A program made the translations under genes and the position numbers. A model generated the notes under the pieces. It saw only the letters and a list, made by a program, of their open reading frames with translations. It did not search any database and was not told where the DNA came from. Of a stretch of DNA of 64,000 bases, positions 7,547 through 16,441 are shown in pieces (the stretch's first letter is position 1; each line of letters begins with the position of its first letter). The stretch is from Amycolatopsis acidiphila (GTDB taxonomy: Bacteria > Actinomycetota > Actinomycetes > Mycobacteriales > Pseudonocardiaceae). The stretch covers positions 6,448,001-6,512,000 of the forward strand of contig NZ_CP090063.1 in NCBI RefSeq assembly GCF_021391495.1, in the 5' to 3' direction.

Positions 7547-8710
7547 ATGGCAGAGCAGCGCGGCTTCGACCTGGTCCTGTTCGGCGCGACCGGCTTCACC
7601 GGCGGCCTGACCGCCGAGTACCTCGCGCGGCACCTGCCCGAGGGCGGCCGCTGGGCGCTCGCGGGACGCAACCCCGAGAAGCTGGCGGCCATGCGCGATC
7701 GCCTCGGCCCGAGGTGGGCCGAGCTGCCGCTGCTGCACGCCGACGTCACCGATCCCAAGTCGCTCGAGGAGGTCGCGGCGTCGGCCAAGGTCGTCATCAC
7801 GACCGTCGGCCCGTACCTCCTGCACGGCGAGCCGCTGGTCGCGGCGTGCGCCAAGGCCGGCACCGACTACGTGGACCTCACCGGCGAGCCGGAGTTCTTC
7901 GACCGGACCTACGTCCGCCATCACCGGACGGCCGAGCGGACCGGCGCGCGCATCGTGCACGCCTGCGGGTTCGACTCGGTCCCGCACGACCTGGGCGTCT
8001 TCTACACGGTCAAGCAACTGCCGGCGGGCGTTCCGCTGCGGATCTCCGGCCAGGTGCGCACCGGCGCGACCTTCTCCGGCGGCACCTACGCCTCGGCGCT
8101 GACGGTCTTTTCGCGGCTGCTGCCGATGGTGCGGGCGGCCCGCGAGCGGGCCCGGGCGGAGCCGAAGCCCGCCGGGCGGCGGGTGCGCGCCGAGACCGGG
8201 AAGCCGCACCGCGACCCCGGCACCGGCCGCTGGCTGGCGCCGCTGACCACGATCGACCCGCAGGTCGTCGCGTTGTCGGGACGACTGCTGGAGTCCTACG
8301 GGCCCGACTTCGGCTACAGCCACTACGTCTCGTTCAAGCGCCTGCCCACGGTGGCCGGCGCGGCCGCGGGAATGGGGGCGCTGGCGGTGCTCGCCCAGAT
8401 CCCGCCGGTGCGCAGGGCGTTGTCGAACCTGCAGAAGCCGGGGTCCGGGCCGAGCGAGGAGCGGCGCGCCCGGTCGTGGTTCAAGGTGCGCTTCGTCGGC
8501 GAAGGCGGCGGGAAACGCGTGGTGACCGAGGTCGCGGGCGGCGATCCCGGCTACGACGAGACGGCCAAGATGCTCGCGGAGTCGGCGATGTGCCTGGCCT
8601 TCGACGACCTGCCGCCGACCGCGGGCCAGGTCACGACGGCCGCCGCGATGGGCGACGCACTGCTGGCCCGGCTGGTGGACGCGGGCCTGATGTTCCGGGT
8701 GGTGCTCTGA
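7547..8710 (+). CDS. Saccharopine-dehydrogenase-like / trans-acting enoyl reductase family protein
   Basis: A 387-residue Rossmann-fold protein beginning with the NAD(P) motif LVLFGATGFTGGLTAEYLA (residues 8-26). It continues with WALAGRNPEKL near 38, ITTVGPYLLHGEPLVAACA near 88, and YVDLTGEPEFF near 113. This is the Rv2449c/Rv2953 group, of which the Rv2953 protein reduces a polyketide intermediate in trans during mycobacterial phthiocerol/phenolphthiocerol lipid synthesis; others are unassigned. An ATG at 7535 is also possible, but GGTGAGG sits better before 7547. It is divergent from the MaoC gene, so lipid metabolism is plausible. Confidence 0.78.
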   Translation: MAEQRGFDLVLFGATGFTGGLTAEYLARHLPEGGRWALAGRNPEKLAAMRDRLGPRWAELPLLHADVTDPKSLEEVAASAKVVITTVGPYLLHGEPLVAACAKAGTDYVDLTGEPEFFDRTYVRHHRTAERTGARIVHACGFDSVPHDLGVFYTVKQLPAGVPLRISGQVRTGATFSGGTYASALTVFSRLLPMVRAARERARAEPKPAGRRVRAETGKPHRDPGTGRWLAPLTTIDPQVVALSGRLLESYGPDFGYSHYVSFKRLPTVAGAAAGMGALAVLAQIPPVRRALSNLQKPGSGPSEERRARSWFKVRFVGEGGGKRVVTEVAGGDPGYDETAKMLAESAMCLAFDDLPPTAGQVTTAAAMGDALLARLVDAGLMFRVVL

Positions 8711-8714
8711 GCCG

Positions 8715-9215
8715 TCAGCGACGGGGCAGGCGGTGCAGCTCGACGTCGGTGAGGCGGCCCTGGTCGATGCCCGCCGTGAGGTAGGTGCAGTACGGCTGCC
8801 GGCGGCGGTCGGTGGGCGAACCGGGGTTGAGCAGCCGCATCCCGTTGTCCGCCACGGTGTCCCACGGGATGTGGCTGTGGCCGAACACCAGCACGTCGGT
8901 GTCCGGGAACGCGGCGGCGCACCGCTGCTCCCGCCCCTTCGCCGCGCCGGTCTCGTGCACGACCGCCAGGCGCAGCCCGTCCAGCTCGGCGCGGGCGACC
9001 TCGGGCAGCCGGGCCCGCAGCCCGGGGCCGTCGTTGTTGCCGTACACGCCGATCAGCCGGCGACTGCGGGCCTCGAGCTCGTCGAGCAGGCCGACCTCCA
9101 CCCAGTCACCCGCGTGGATCACGAGATCGGCATCGGCGATGACCGGCCAGAGGAGTTCGGGCAGCCCGCGTGCGCGCTTGGGCACATGGGTGTCCGCGAG
9201 GATGACGAGCCGCAT
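8715..9215 (-). CDS. YfcE/MJ0936-type metallophosphoesterase
   Basis: A 166-residue calcineurin-like phosphoesterase with all metal-binding motifs: LADTHV (D-x-H) at residues 6-11, IHAGDW near 32, GNND near 58, VVHETG near 84, and GHSH near 109. The family hydrolyses phosphodiester bonds in small molecules or nucleotides. ATG 9215 begins the normal family start MRLVILADTH; the extra twelve upstream codons are rejected. It converges with the reductase-like gene, leaving only four bases between the two stops. Confidence 0.83.
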   Translation of the reverse strand: MRLVILADTHVPKRARGLPELLWPVIADADLVIHAGDWVEVGLLDELEARSRRLIGVYGNNDGPGLRARLPEVARAELDGLRLAVVHETGAAKGREQRCAAAFPDTDVLVFGHSHIPWDTVADNGMRLLNPGSPTDRRRQPYCTYLTAGIDQGRLTDVELHRLPRR

Positions 9216-9313
9216 GCCCCAGCTGTACACACCCCCCGTCCGTGGCGCCACCGGTCGCCCGTAACCTTTCTCCCTGTTGTCCGGATTCCGCCCGTCTCTG
9301 GGAGAGTGACCCT

Positions 9314-11095
9314 TTGCCGCAGGAACCCGTGTGGCCCACCACCGACGCCGAGAAGACCGACATCCTCGAACCGGTCACCGACGTCATCCCCCCGGTTCAG
9401 CCGAAGCGTCCGCGCCGGGCGTTGCGCCGCGCCGGCATCGTCGCGGGCTCGGTGCTGGGCGTGTTCGTCGCGTTGTACGCGGTGGACCTGCTGGTGAGCC
9501 AGGGCAACGTGCCGCGCGGCGTGACCGTTGCGGGAGTGGACGTCGGCGGGCTGAAGCGCGCGGAGGCCGAGGAGCGGCTGCGGGACCAGATCGAGCCGCG
9601 GCTGGCGAAGCCGGTGGCCGTGCGAGCCGGTGCCGTGAACGCGACGATCGAGCCCGCCCGCGCCGGGCTGCGCCTCGACTGGGCGTCCACTTTGGACCAG
9701 GCAGGCACGCAGCCGGTCAACCCGTTCACCCGGTTCGCCTCGTTCTTCACCTCCCGCGAGGTCGGCGTGGCGACCCGGGCGGACAAGGCACAGCTTGTCA
9801 ACACACTGGAGAACCTGCGCCCGCAGGTCGACCGCCACCCCGTCGAGGGCTCGATCCGGTTCGACGGCGCGACGCCGGTCCCCGTCGAACCCGAGCAGGG
9901 GCAGCAGCTGCGGGTCGACGATGCGGCGATCGCCGTGCTGACGGACTGGGCATCCGGACGCCCGGTGACGCTGCCCGTGCAGCAGACGCCGGTGGCCGTG
10001 TCGGCGGAAGCGGTCCAGACCGCGCTCGCCCAGCTGGCACAGCCCGCGGTGTCGGGACCGGTGCTGATCCACGGCGACGGCGCGGACGCGACCGTGCAGC
10101 CGGCCGCGATCGCGGCGGCGCTGCGGTTCGAGCCCGCCGAGGGCGGCACGCTCGCGATGAAGGTGGACAACGGGAAGATCGCCGAGGCGGCGGGGCCGCA
10201 GCTGAAGTCCACCGAGAAGCAGGGCAAGGACGCGCAGATCGTGTTCACCGGCGGTCGTCCGACGGTGGAGGAGTCCGTCGACGGCCGGGGCGTGGACTGG
10301 AACCCGACGCTCGAACCGTTGCCGGAGCTGCTCAAGCGGGCCGGCGAGCGCGAGCTGACGGCGAAGTACGTCGACACACCCGCGAAGGTCACCACCGAGC
10401 AGGCCAAGCAGCTGGGCATCAAGGAGGTGATCGGCGAGTTCTCGACCGGCGGGTTCGCCGCGGACTCAGGGATCAACATCCGGACGGTCGCGCAGAAGGT
10501 CGACGGAGCCATCGTCAAGCCCGGGGAAACGTTCAGCCTCAACGGTTTCACGGGTCCGCGCGGCAAGGCGCAGGGGTACGTCGAGGCCGGGGTGATCGAG
10601 AACGGGGCGCCCGGGCGCGAGGTGGGCGGCGGCATCTCGCAGTTCGCGACGACGCTGTACAACGCGTCGTACTTCGCCGGGCTGAAGGACGCCGGGCACC
10701 GCGAGCACAGCTACTACATCAGCCGCTACCCCGCCGCGCGCGAGGCGACGGTGTTCCAGAACCCGGACGGTTCGAGCGTCATCGACCTGAAGTTCACCAA
10801 CGACGCGGGCACCGGCGTTGCCATCCAGACGATCTGGACGCCGTCGTCGATCACGGTGAAGTTGTGGGGCACCAAGCGGTACAACGTCGAGTCGGTGCCG
10901 GGCGAGCGGGGGAACTTCGTCGATCCGGCGCCGAAGCCGGGCCCGGCGGAGAACTGCCACGCGTCGAACGGCGCGCCGGGGTTCACCACGTCGGACACGC
11001 GGATCCTGCGCGACGCCTCGACCGGTCAGATCGTGCGCACCGACAAGCGCACGGTGCACTACAACCCGCAGCCGAAGATCATTTGCGGCGGCTGA
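9314..11095 (+). CDS. VanW-family membrane-anchored peptidoglycan-binding-like protein
   Basis: About 593 residues. There is a short acidic cytoplasmic head, a basic run (PKRPRRALRRAG), one membrane anchor (about residues 42-62), repeated alpha/beta segments resembling the YoaR/PG_binding_4 domain, and a C-terminal VanW domain. The VanW domain shows the hallmarks KPGETFSLN and GYVEAGVIENG, then REVGGGISQFATTLYNASYFAGL. Members are found beside vancomycin-resistance genes and as general envelope proteins; the biochemical role is unproven. I chose the TTG at 9314, preceded by GGGAGAG, over the upstream ATG because the extra 24 residues look non-coding. Its 3' end overlaps the TetR gene by 17 bp, tail to tail. 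Confidence 0.8.
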   Translation: MPQEPVWPTTDAEKTDILEPVTDVIPPVQPKRPRRALRRAGIVAGSVLGVFVALYAVDLLVSQGNVPRGVTVAGVDVGGLKRAEAEERLRDQIEPRLAKPVAVRAGAVNATIEPARAGLRLDWASTLDQAGTQPVNPFTRFASFFTSREVGVATRADKAQLVNTLENLRPQVDRHPVEGSIRFDGATPVPVEPEQGQQLRVDDAAIAVLTDWASGRPVTLPVQQTPVAVSAEAVQTALAQLAQPAVSGPVLIHGDGADATVQPAAIAAALRFEPAEGGTLAMKVDNGKIAEAAGPQLKSTEKQGKDAQIVFTGGRPTVEESVDGRGVDWNPTLEPLPELLKRAGERELTAKYVDTPAKVTTEQAKQLGIKEVIGEFSTGGFAADSGINIRTVAQKVDGAIVKPGETFSLNGFTGPRGKAQGYVEAGVIENGAPGREVGGGISQFATTLYNASYFAGLKDAGHREHSYYISRYPAAREATVFQNPDGSSVIDLKFTNDAGTGVAIQTIWTPSSITVKLWGTKRYNVESVPGERGNFVDPAPKPGPAENCHASNGAPGFTTSDTRILRDASTGQIVRTDKRTVHYNPQPKIICGG

Positions 11096-11795
11096 CCTCG
11101 AGCCTCGCGGCGACGCCGTCGAGACAGCGTTCGACCGAGTAGTCGAAGACATCGGCGAAGTAGGTCTCGCGGCGCACGGGGTCGGTGGCCATGGCGTGGA
11201 TGTACCCGCTGAGTGCGGCGAGGCCGGGCATCGTCCGGTCGTCGCGGTGCTGGCTCCAGATGGCGAGGGTGCGTGCGCGGGCGTTGCCCTGGCTGAGCTG
11301 CTCGTCCTCGACGGAGATCAGGCCGCAGATGACGTTCGACAGGAACAGGTAGACCTCGGGGCTCTCGTCGCCGAAACCGGCGTTCTGCAGGATCCGCACG
11401 CCCCGGTCGATCGAAGGGGCGGCGGCCCAGACGGTGAGCCCGTGCACGGAGATCCGGCGGGCGACGCCCGGGTAGCGGGTCAGGACGGTGCGCAGCTCGG
11501 TGGCGAGGCGGCGGAACCAGTCGCGCCACAGCAGGTCCTCCGGAGGCAGCGGGAACATGCCGATGACCCGGTCGACGACGGCGCTCACCACGGCCTCGCG
11601 GTCGCCGACGTGGTGGTAGACGACGGCGGGATAGGCCTGCACGGCCCCGGCGAGCTGGCGCAGGGTCCAGTTCTCGAGGCCGTGATGGGCGGTCAGCTCC
11701 AGCGCGGCGGCCACGATCCCGTCCGGCGTGACGGCGGGCAGCCCCGCCGCGTCCCGCGAACGGGGCCGGCCGGGTACCGCAGGAGAGTTCGCCAT
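11079..11795 (-). CDS. TetR-family transcriptional regulator
   Basis: A 238-residue TetR/AcrR regulator. The N-terminal helix-turn-helix lies at about residues 22-65 (ALELTAHHGLENWTLRQLAGAVQ, then VVYHHVGDREAVVSAVVDRV). The C-terminal region is the longer TetR_C type (HGLTVWAAAPSIDRGVRIL, then FLSNVICGLISVEDEQ). ATG 11795 is preceded by AGGGTGAG; a GTG nine bases further up is possible. A perfect 17-bp palindrome lies 31 bp upstream of the start, so it probably represses itself. It has no obvious partner transporter; the next gene in its direction (the phosphoesterase) lies beyond the convergent VanW gene. Confidence 0.85.
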   Translation of the reverse strand: MANSPAVPGRPRSRDAAGLPAVTPDGIVAAALELTAHHGLENWTLRQLAGAVQAYPAVVYHHVGDREAVVSAVVDRVIGMFPLPPEDLLWRDWFRRLATELRTVLTRYPGVARRISVHGLTVWAAAPSIDRGVRILQNAGFGDESPEVYLFLSNVICGLISVEDEQLSQGNARARTLAIWSQHRDDRTMPGLAALSGYIHAMATDPVRRETYFADVFDYSVERCLDGVAARLEVSRRK

Positions 11796-11826
11796 GGCGC
11801 TCACCCTAGCTGGCGGGGGTGGCGTT

Positions 11827-11843
11827 ACTGGCAGGCTGCCAGT
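11827..11843. promoter_or_regulatory. Palindromic operator candidate for the TetR regulator
   Basis: ACTGGCAG (11827-11834), one central base, then its exact complement CTGCCAGT (11836-11843). Size, symmetry and position, immediately upstream of the TetR start, are those of an autoregulatory TetR operator. Confidence 0.6.
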
Positions 11844-11985
11844 TTCTGTGGGTAGCAGGTGGGCGCGGGTGTGCCGGCCGGGTTGCGAGGACCGAGCGGG
11901 GCGGGTGTGACGTGTGAAACCAGGTTGGCGGCGGGCCCTCCGGCGTGGAAGGCTGGGGAGCGTCGTCCGTAGCTAGGAGGCTCTC

Positions 11986-12171
11986 ATGTCCGACCCCACG
12001 CCTTCGTCCGAGAATCCGGAGGACGACCTGAAGCGCAAGTTCCGGGAAGCGCTGGAACGCAAGCAGGCGCACACCCGCGCGGGCAACCAGTCCGACAGCG
12101 GCGGTGGCCGGAACCAGCACGCCCAGGGGCCCGCCGGCGGGAAGCGCACCTTCCGGCGCAAGTCCGGCTGA
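11986..12171 (+). CDS. DUF5302 small protein
   Basis: A 61-residue, highly charged and probably disordered protein (DDLKRKFREALERKQAHTRAG, then KRTFRRKSG at the end). It matches the actinobacterial DUF5302 family in length and in the central K-R-K-F-R-E-A-L-x-R-K segment. A near-perfect ribosome site (AGGAGG) precedes the ATG. No catalytic motif or membrane segment. The very basic tail hints at nucleic-acid or ribosome contact, but nothing shows that. It is followed by a bidirectional terminator. Confidence 0.75.
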   Translation: MSDPTPSSENPEDDLKRKFREALERKQAHTRAGNQSDSGGGRNQHAQGPAGGKRTFRRKSG

Positions 12172-12190
12172 CGCAGCCGGGTTTCGTGAC

Positions 12191-12241
12191 CGGGGCAAGG
12201 GCCGTTCATCGCATACGCATGCGTGAACGGCCCTTGCCCCG
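12191..12241. terminator. Bidirectional intrinsic terminator
   Basis: A very strong hairpin: an 18-bp perfect stem (12191-12208 with 12224-12241). The loop carries a further 5-bp stem (CGCAT/ATGCG, 12210-12214 with 12219-12223). It separates the DUF5302 gene from the convergent valine dehydrogenase gene and can serve both. Confidence 0.85.
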
Positions 12242-12247
12242 TTTCCG

Positions 12248-13327
12248 TCAAAGCCGAGGCGTCAGGATCGTCTGCAGGCGGCCTACTTCCGACATGCGTC
12301 GCTCGGCAAGGCGGTCCGCGGCTGTCGCCGGCGGTACGCCTTCGGCTTCCGCCAACGCGAATACCGCCTTCGTCGTCTCGAAGATCGCCGTCGCCCTGCG
12401 CTTCGCGCGGGCGAAGTCGAAGCCGTGCAGTTCGTCGCTCACCTGGATGACCCCGCCGGCGTTCACGAGGTAGTCGGGCGCGTACAGGATCCCGCGATCC
12501 TCCAGCTGCTTCTCGATGTCCGGCGCCGCCAGCTGGTTGTTCGCCGCACCGCAGACGATCTCCGCCCGCAGCACCGGGACCGTCCGGTCGTTCAACGCCC
12601 CGCCCAGCGCGCACGGCGCGTACACGTCCAACGCCGAGCCGACCAGCTCGTCGGCGTCCGCGGCGACCTCGACCCCCGGGTGCGCCACCGTCACGCGCTC
12701 GATCGCCGCCGGGGACACATCGCTGATCACGACCTGCGCCCCCGCCTCGACGAGATGCCCGACGAGGATGTGCCCGACCTTCCCGACCCCGGACACGCCC
12801 ACCCGGCGGCCCGCCAGCTCCGCCGAACCCCAGCGGTGCGACGCACACGCGCGCATGCCTTGGAACACCCCGAAAGCCGTCAGCACCGACGAGTCCCCAG
12901 CCCCGCCGTCATCCGGCGACCGGCCGGTCACGAACCGGGTCTCGCGCGCCACGACGTCCATGTCCGCCACATACGTGCCCACGTCGCACGCCGTGATGTA
13001 GCGCCCGGCCAGCGACTGCACGAAGCGCCCGTACGCCCGCAGCAACGCCTCGCTCTTGACCGTCGCGGGGTCGCCGATGATCACGGCCTTGCCACCGCCG
13101 AGGTCGAGCCCGGCGAGCGCGTTCTTGTAGGCCATCCCCTTCGACAGCGCCAGCACGTCGGCGACGGCGGCGTCCTCGGACTCGTAGGGGTAGAACCTGG
13201 TACCGCCGAGCGCGGGGCCCAGCGCGGTGGAGTAGACCGCGATGATCGCCTTCAGGCCGGTCGCCCGGTCCTGGCAGAACACGACCTGTTCATGGCCGCT
13301 CTCGCGGCCGAATATCCCGTCGGTCAC
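12248..13327 (-). CDS. vdh: Valine (Leu/Phe/Glu-family) dehydrogenase
   Basis: A 359-residue Glu/Leu/Phe/Val dehydrogenase, NAD-dependent oxidative deaminase of branched-chain amino acids. Catalytic features are [10 protein letters not shown] near residue 39, the substrate Lys in [16 protein letters not shown] (about 67-82), [10 protein letters not shown] near 115, the Rossmann site [10 protein letters not shown] near 177, and [11 protein letters not shown] near 240. Length and sequence resemble Streptomyces valine dehydrogenase. The GTG start at 13327 has a GAGGAG site; the frame runs further upstream but the extension is Pro/Arg-rich and unlike the family. It lies 120 bp after the tryptophan dioxygenase gene on the same strand. 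Confidence 0.85.
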   Translation of the reverse strand: MTDGIFGRESGHEQVVFCQDRATGLKAIIAVYSTALGPALGGTRFYPYESEDAAVADVLALSKGMAYKNALAGLDLGGGKAVIIGDPATVKSEALLRAYGRFVQSLAGRYITACDVGTYVADMDVVARETRFVTGRSPDDGGAGDSSVLTAFGVFQGMRACASHRWGSAELAGRRVGVSGVGKVGHILVGHLVEAGAQVVISDVSPAAIERVTVAHPGVEVAADADELVGSALDVYAPCALGGALNDRTVPVLRAEIVCGAANNQLAAPDIEKQLEDRGILYAPDYLVNAGGVIQVSDELHGFDFARAKRRATAIFETTKAVFALAEAEGVPPATAADRLAERRMSEVGRLQTILTPRL

Positions 13328-13447
13328 GGTTGGGAACTCCTCATCAAGGGTGGGCGGCCGCTCGTGGCGCCGGCCCGGTTCGGTTGTGGTGAGCGCGGAA
13401 GGTCGTTCCCGCCCATCCAGCAACCTAGCGCCCCGGAAAGCCACCGA

Positions 13448-14173
13448 CTAGAGATCGCGCCGGATCGCCCACAGCTCGGGGAACACCGGCCGGAACAGGG
13501 TGCGGCGCAGGTACTCCGACCCCGGGGAGCCGCCGGTCCCGCCCTTGTCGCCGATCGTGCGCTCGACCATCTTCACGTGCCGGTAGCGCCACTCCTGCAT
13601 GCCTTCGTCGAGGTCGACCAGGTGCTCGGCGACCAGCGCGGCCCCCTCGTCGTCGGCGTACACGCGCCGCAGGTCGCCGTCATACCCCTGAGTCTTCAGG
13701 TACCCCAGGAACGACTCCCACAACGACGGCCGCGACATCGCATCGATGATCCGCCGCCGCCCCGGGCTGTCCTGCTGGTAGTGCTCGAAGGCGCCCTCGT
13801 CCCGCCGCCCGAGCACCGCCTCCAGCTCCCGGAACTGGGCGGACTGGAAGCCGCTGGCGGCGTCGAGCCGGGTGCGGAAGCTCGTGAACTGGCTGGGCGT
13901 CATCGTCTCCAGTACGTCGATCTGCGCGACGACCACCTTGAGCACGGTCAGGATCCGCCGCAGGGTGCGCACCGCCCGCGCGGTGTCGCCGTCCTCGAGC
14001 CGTTCCTGCAGGTACGCCAGCTCGTGCAGCAGCTGCTTGAACCACAGTTCGTACACCTGGTGGATGACGATGAACAGCATCTCGTCGTGCTCGTCGGAGC
14101 GTGGGCGCTGCGCGTCGAGGATCTCGTCGAGCGCGAGGTACGAGGTATAGGTGAGTGAGGCGTCGTGAGCCAT
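13448..14173 (-). CDS. kynA: Tryptophan 2,3-dioxygenase
   Basis: A 241-residue heme dioxygenase that opens the indole ring of L-tryptophan to N-formylkynurenine. Visible features are the N-terminal TYTSYLALDEIL, substrate/heme residues in LFIVIHQVYELWFKQLLHE (about 33-51), and the heme-ligand region YRHVKMVERTIGDKGGTGGS (about 197-216). It is somewhat shorter than many homologues (about 270-280) but keeps all core segments. No kynureninase or formamidase gene is adjacent, so a full kynurenine route is not shown here. Confidence 0.9.
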   Translation of the reverse strand: MAHDASLTYTSYLALDEILDAQRPRSDEHDEMLFIVIHQVYELWFKQLLHELAYLQERLEDGDTARAVRTLRRILTVLKVVVAQIDVLETMTPSQFTSFRTRLDAASGFQSAQFRELEAVLGRRDEGAFEHYQQDSPGRRRIIDAMSRPSLWESFLGYLKTQGYDGDLRRVYADDEGAALVAEHLVDLDEGMQEWRYRHVKMVERTIGDKGGTGGSPGSEYLRRTLFRPVFPELWAIRRDL

Positions 14174-14453
14174 GGGGTCAGGTTAGAGCCGGGGCGAGGC
14201 CCAGGCTTCACGAACAGGTGAAGGAGCTGGCTTCGAACGGGCGGACGAATTAACTTCGGCTCGACGGAGACCGAGTCGATCATTATAGCTATCAGGCCCG
14301 CCCGTTTTTACCCTTTCGGGTGATTTACCGTTTTCCCTACCATCTGCGGAAAACAGACTTATCTGTCGTCTGCGGTTTTTTCCTTCCCCTGGCCGGTTTT
14401 CGCATCTAATCTCTGCGCAGTTCCGCCTTTCACGTCAAGAGGGGAAGTCCCCA
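14174..14453. promoter_or_regulatory. AT-rich spacer before the secreted peptidase
   Basis: A 280-bp spacer between divergent genes, unusually AT-rich between about 14260 and 14420 for this genome. It contains an imperfect hairpin with arms AAAACAGAC and GTCTGCGGTTTT near 14350-14382, followed by a T run, which may attenuate transcription into the peptidase gene. AAGAGGGGAAG just before the GTG is the ribosome site. I see no gene in it. Confidence 0.35.
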
Positions 14454-16388
14454 GTGCGAAGAGCCCTGACCCTGTTCGTTTCGCTCGCCCTCGCGGGTGG
14501 CGTGGCCGCCGCGGTGCCCGCCACGGCCTCCGCGCAGGGACGTGCGGTGATCCCGCTGTCCCACCCGCGCTGGGCCACGCCCCAGACGAAGGTCGCCGAC
14601 GCCGCACCGTCGTCGAAGCTGAATTTCCGCGTGTACCTGTCGATGCGCGACCAGGCCGCGGCCGAGGCGACCGCGCAGTCGGTGAGCGACCCGTCGAGCA
14701 AGACCTACCGCCAGTACCTCGACCCCAACCAGGTCGTCGACCGCTTCGCCGCGAACGACGCCACCGTGAAGTCGGTGCGCGACTGGCTCGCCGGCAGCGG
14801 GTTCGCGATCGGTGACGTGCCGTCGAACAAGGCGTACGTCGAGGCGACCGGCACCGCCGACCAGGTGGAGAAGGCGTTCGCCGTCGACCTCGCCAAGTAC
14901 GAGGTCGACGGCCAGGTCCTGCGGGCCGCGGACAAGGAGCTCTCCGTCCCCGCCGCGCTGGGGAACCAGGTGCTCGGCGTCGTGGGCGTCGACCAGGCCT
15001 CCCAGCTGCTCAAGCCCGAGCACACCGACGGCACCCCGAGCGACGTGCCGCCGTCGGCGGGCTTCCGCAACGCCCCGCCGTGCAGCGACTACTACGGCCA
15101 GAAGACCGACACCACCGACCCGGCCTACGCGGGCAAGAACCTGCCGTACGCGCCGTGTGGCTACAAGCCCGGCCAGCTGCGGTCGGCCTACGGCGTCGAC
15201 AAGGCCGGCTCGGACGGCGCCGGCACCACGGTCGCGATCGTGGACGCCTTCGCCTCGCCGACGCTGTACTCGGACGCCTCCGAGTACGCCCGGCGCAACG
15301 ACCCGGCGCACCCGCTGTCGCAGTCGCAGTTCTCGGAGAAGGTCTTCCCGACCAACCCGGACATGGAGCCGCCGGACCAGTGTGACGCCGCCGGCTGGTA
15401 CGGCGAGCAGACGCTGGACGTCGAGGCCGTGCACGCGATGGCCCCGGGCGCCAAGATCCTCTACGTCGGCAGCGCCGACTGCCAGGACCAGTCGCTGGAC
15501 GAGGCGCTGAACTGGATCGTCGCCGGTCACCACGCCGACATCATCAGCAACTCCTACGGCGACACGGGCGAGGACATCCCCGCCTCCGAGGTCAAGGTCT
15601 GGAACCAGATCGCGATCCAGGCCGCGCTGGAGGGCATCGGCGTCTACTTCTCCTCCGGTGACAACGGGGACGAGGTCGCCCGCCTGGGCCACCCGGCCGC
15701 CGACTTCCCCGCCTCCGGCTCGTGGGTGACCGCCGTCGGCGGCACCAGCCTCGCGGTCGGCAACGACGGCAAGAGGCTGTTCGAGACCGGCTGGGAGACC
15801 GGCAAGAGCACGCTGACCAACGGTGCGTACGTGCCCGGCCCGCCCGGGGCGTACACCAGCGGCTCCGGCGGTGGCACCAGCGTGTTGTTCGACCAGCCCT
15901 TCTACCAGAAGGGGATCGTGCCGGACGCGCTGTCCACGCAGAACCAGCACGGCAACCACAAGGGCCGCGTCGTGCCCGACATCTCGACGGTCGGTGACCC
16001 CAACACCGGCTTCCTCGTCGGCCAGACGCAGACCTTCCCGGACGGCGTGTACTACGACCAGTACCGCCTCGGCGGCACGAGCCTCTCGTCGCCGGTGCTC
16101 GCCGGGATCATGGCCGTGTCGGACAGCCTGTCGCACTTCCACCACGGGTTCGTCAACCCGCTGGCATACCAGGTCGCCTCGCACACCCCGGCGATCTCCG
16201 ACGTCAAGCACGTCGACGCCGCGGTGGAACGGGTCGACTACGCCAACTCGGTGGACGCGACGGACGGGCTGATCACGTCGGCCCGGACGCTCGACTACCC
16301 GAACCTGACGATCCACACCACGGGTGGCTACGACAACGTCACCGGCCTCGGCTCGCCGAACGGCCTGGCGTTCCTGCTGCTGCCTTGA
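14454..16388 (+). CDS. Secreted S53-family (sedolisin/kumamolisin) serine peptidase
   Basis: A 644-residue exported peptidase. A Sec signal peptide (residues 1-27, cut near ASA-QG) is followed by an activation prodomain (about 50-190). The catalytic domain has Glu318 and Asp322 in GEQTLDVEAVHAMAPGA, the oxyanion Asp370 in SNSYGD, and the nucleophile Ser543 in GGTSLSSP. The C-terminal GGYDNVTGLGSPNG is the calcium-binding site. S53 enzymes are acid-active endo- or tripeptidyl-peptidases whose prodomain is removed after export. The GTG start is fixed by the signal peptide and by GAGGGGAAG upstream. It is a single-gene unit with its own terminator. Confidence 0.9.
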   Translation: MRRALTLFVSLALAGGVAAAVPATASAQGRAVIPLSHPRWATPQTKVADAAPSSKLNFRVYLSMRDQAAAEATAQSVSDPSSKTYRQYLDPNQVVDRFAANDATVKSVRDWLAGSGFAIGDVPSNKAYVEATGTADQVEKAFAVDLAKYEVDGQVLRAADKELSVPAALGNQVLGVVGVDQASQLLKPEHTDGTPSDVPPSAGFRNAPPCSDYYGQKTDTTDPAYAGKNLPYAPCGYKPGQLRSAYGVDKAGSDGAGTTVAIVDAFASPTLYSDASEYARRNDPAHPLSQSQFSEKVFPTNPDMEPPDQCDAAGWYGEQTLDVEAVHAMAPGAKILYVGSADCQDQSLDEALNWIVAGHHADIISNSYGDTGEDIPASEVKVWNQIAIQAALEGIGVYFSSGDNGDEVARLGHPAADFPASGSWVTAVGGTSLAVGNDGKRLFETGWETGKSTLTNGAYVPGPPGAYTSGSGGGTSVLFDQPFYQKGIVPDALSTQNQHGNHKGRVVPDISTVGDPNTGFLVGQTQTFPDGVYYDQYRLGGTSLSSPVLAGIMAVSDSLSHFHHGFVNPLAYQVASHTPAISDVKHVDAAVERVDYANSVDATDGLITSARTLDYPNLTIHTTGGYDNVTGLGSPNGLAFLLLP

Positions 16389-16394
16389 CGCACC

Positions 16395-16440
16395 ACTGAA
16401 AAGAGCCGGTCTCCCACCCGGGAGGCCGGCTCTTTTCAGT
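16395..16440. terminator. Bidirectional terminator between peptidase and P450 genes
   Basis: A long inverted repeat: ACTGAAAAGAGCCGG followed, after one mismatch, by CTCCC (16395-16415), pairing with 16421-16440, which ends in GCTCTTTTCAGT. The T/A-rich stem ends give uridine runs in both directions. It ends two bases before the P450 stop codon. Confidence 0.85.
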
Positions 16441-16441
16441 G

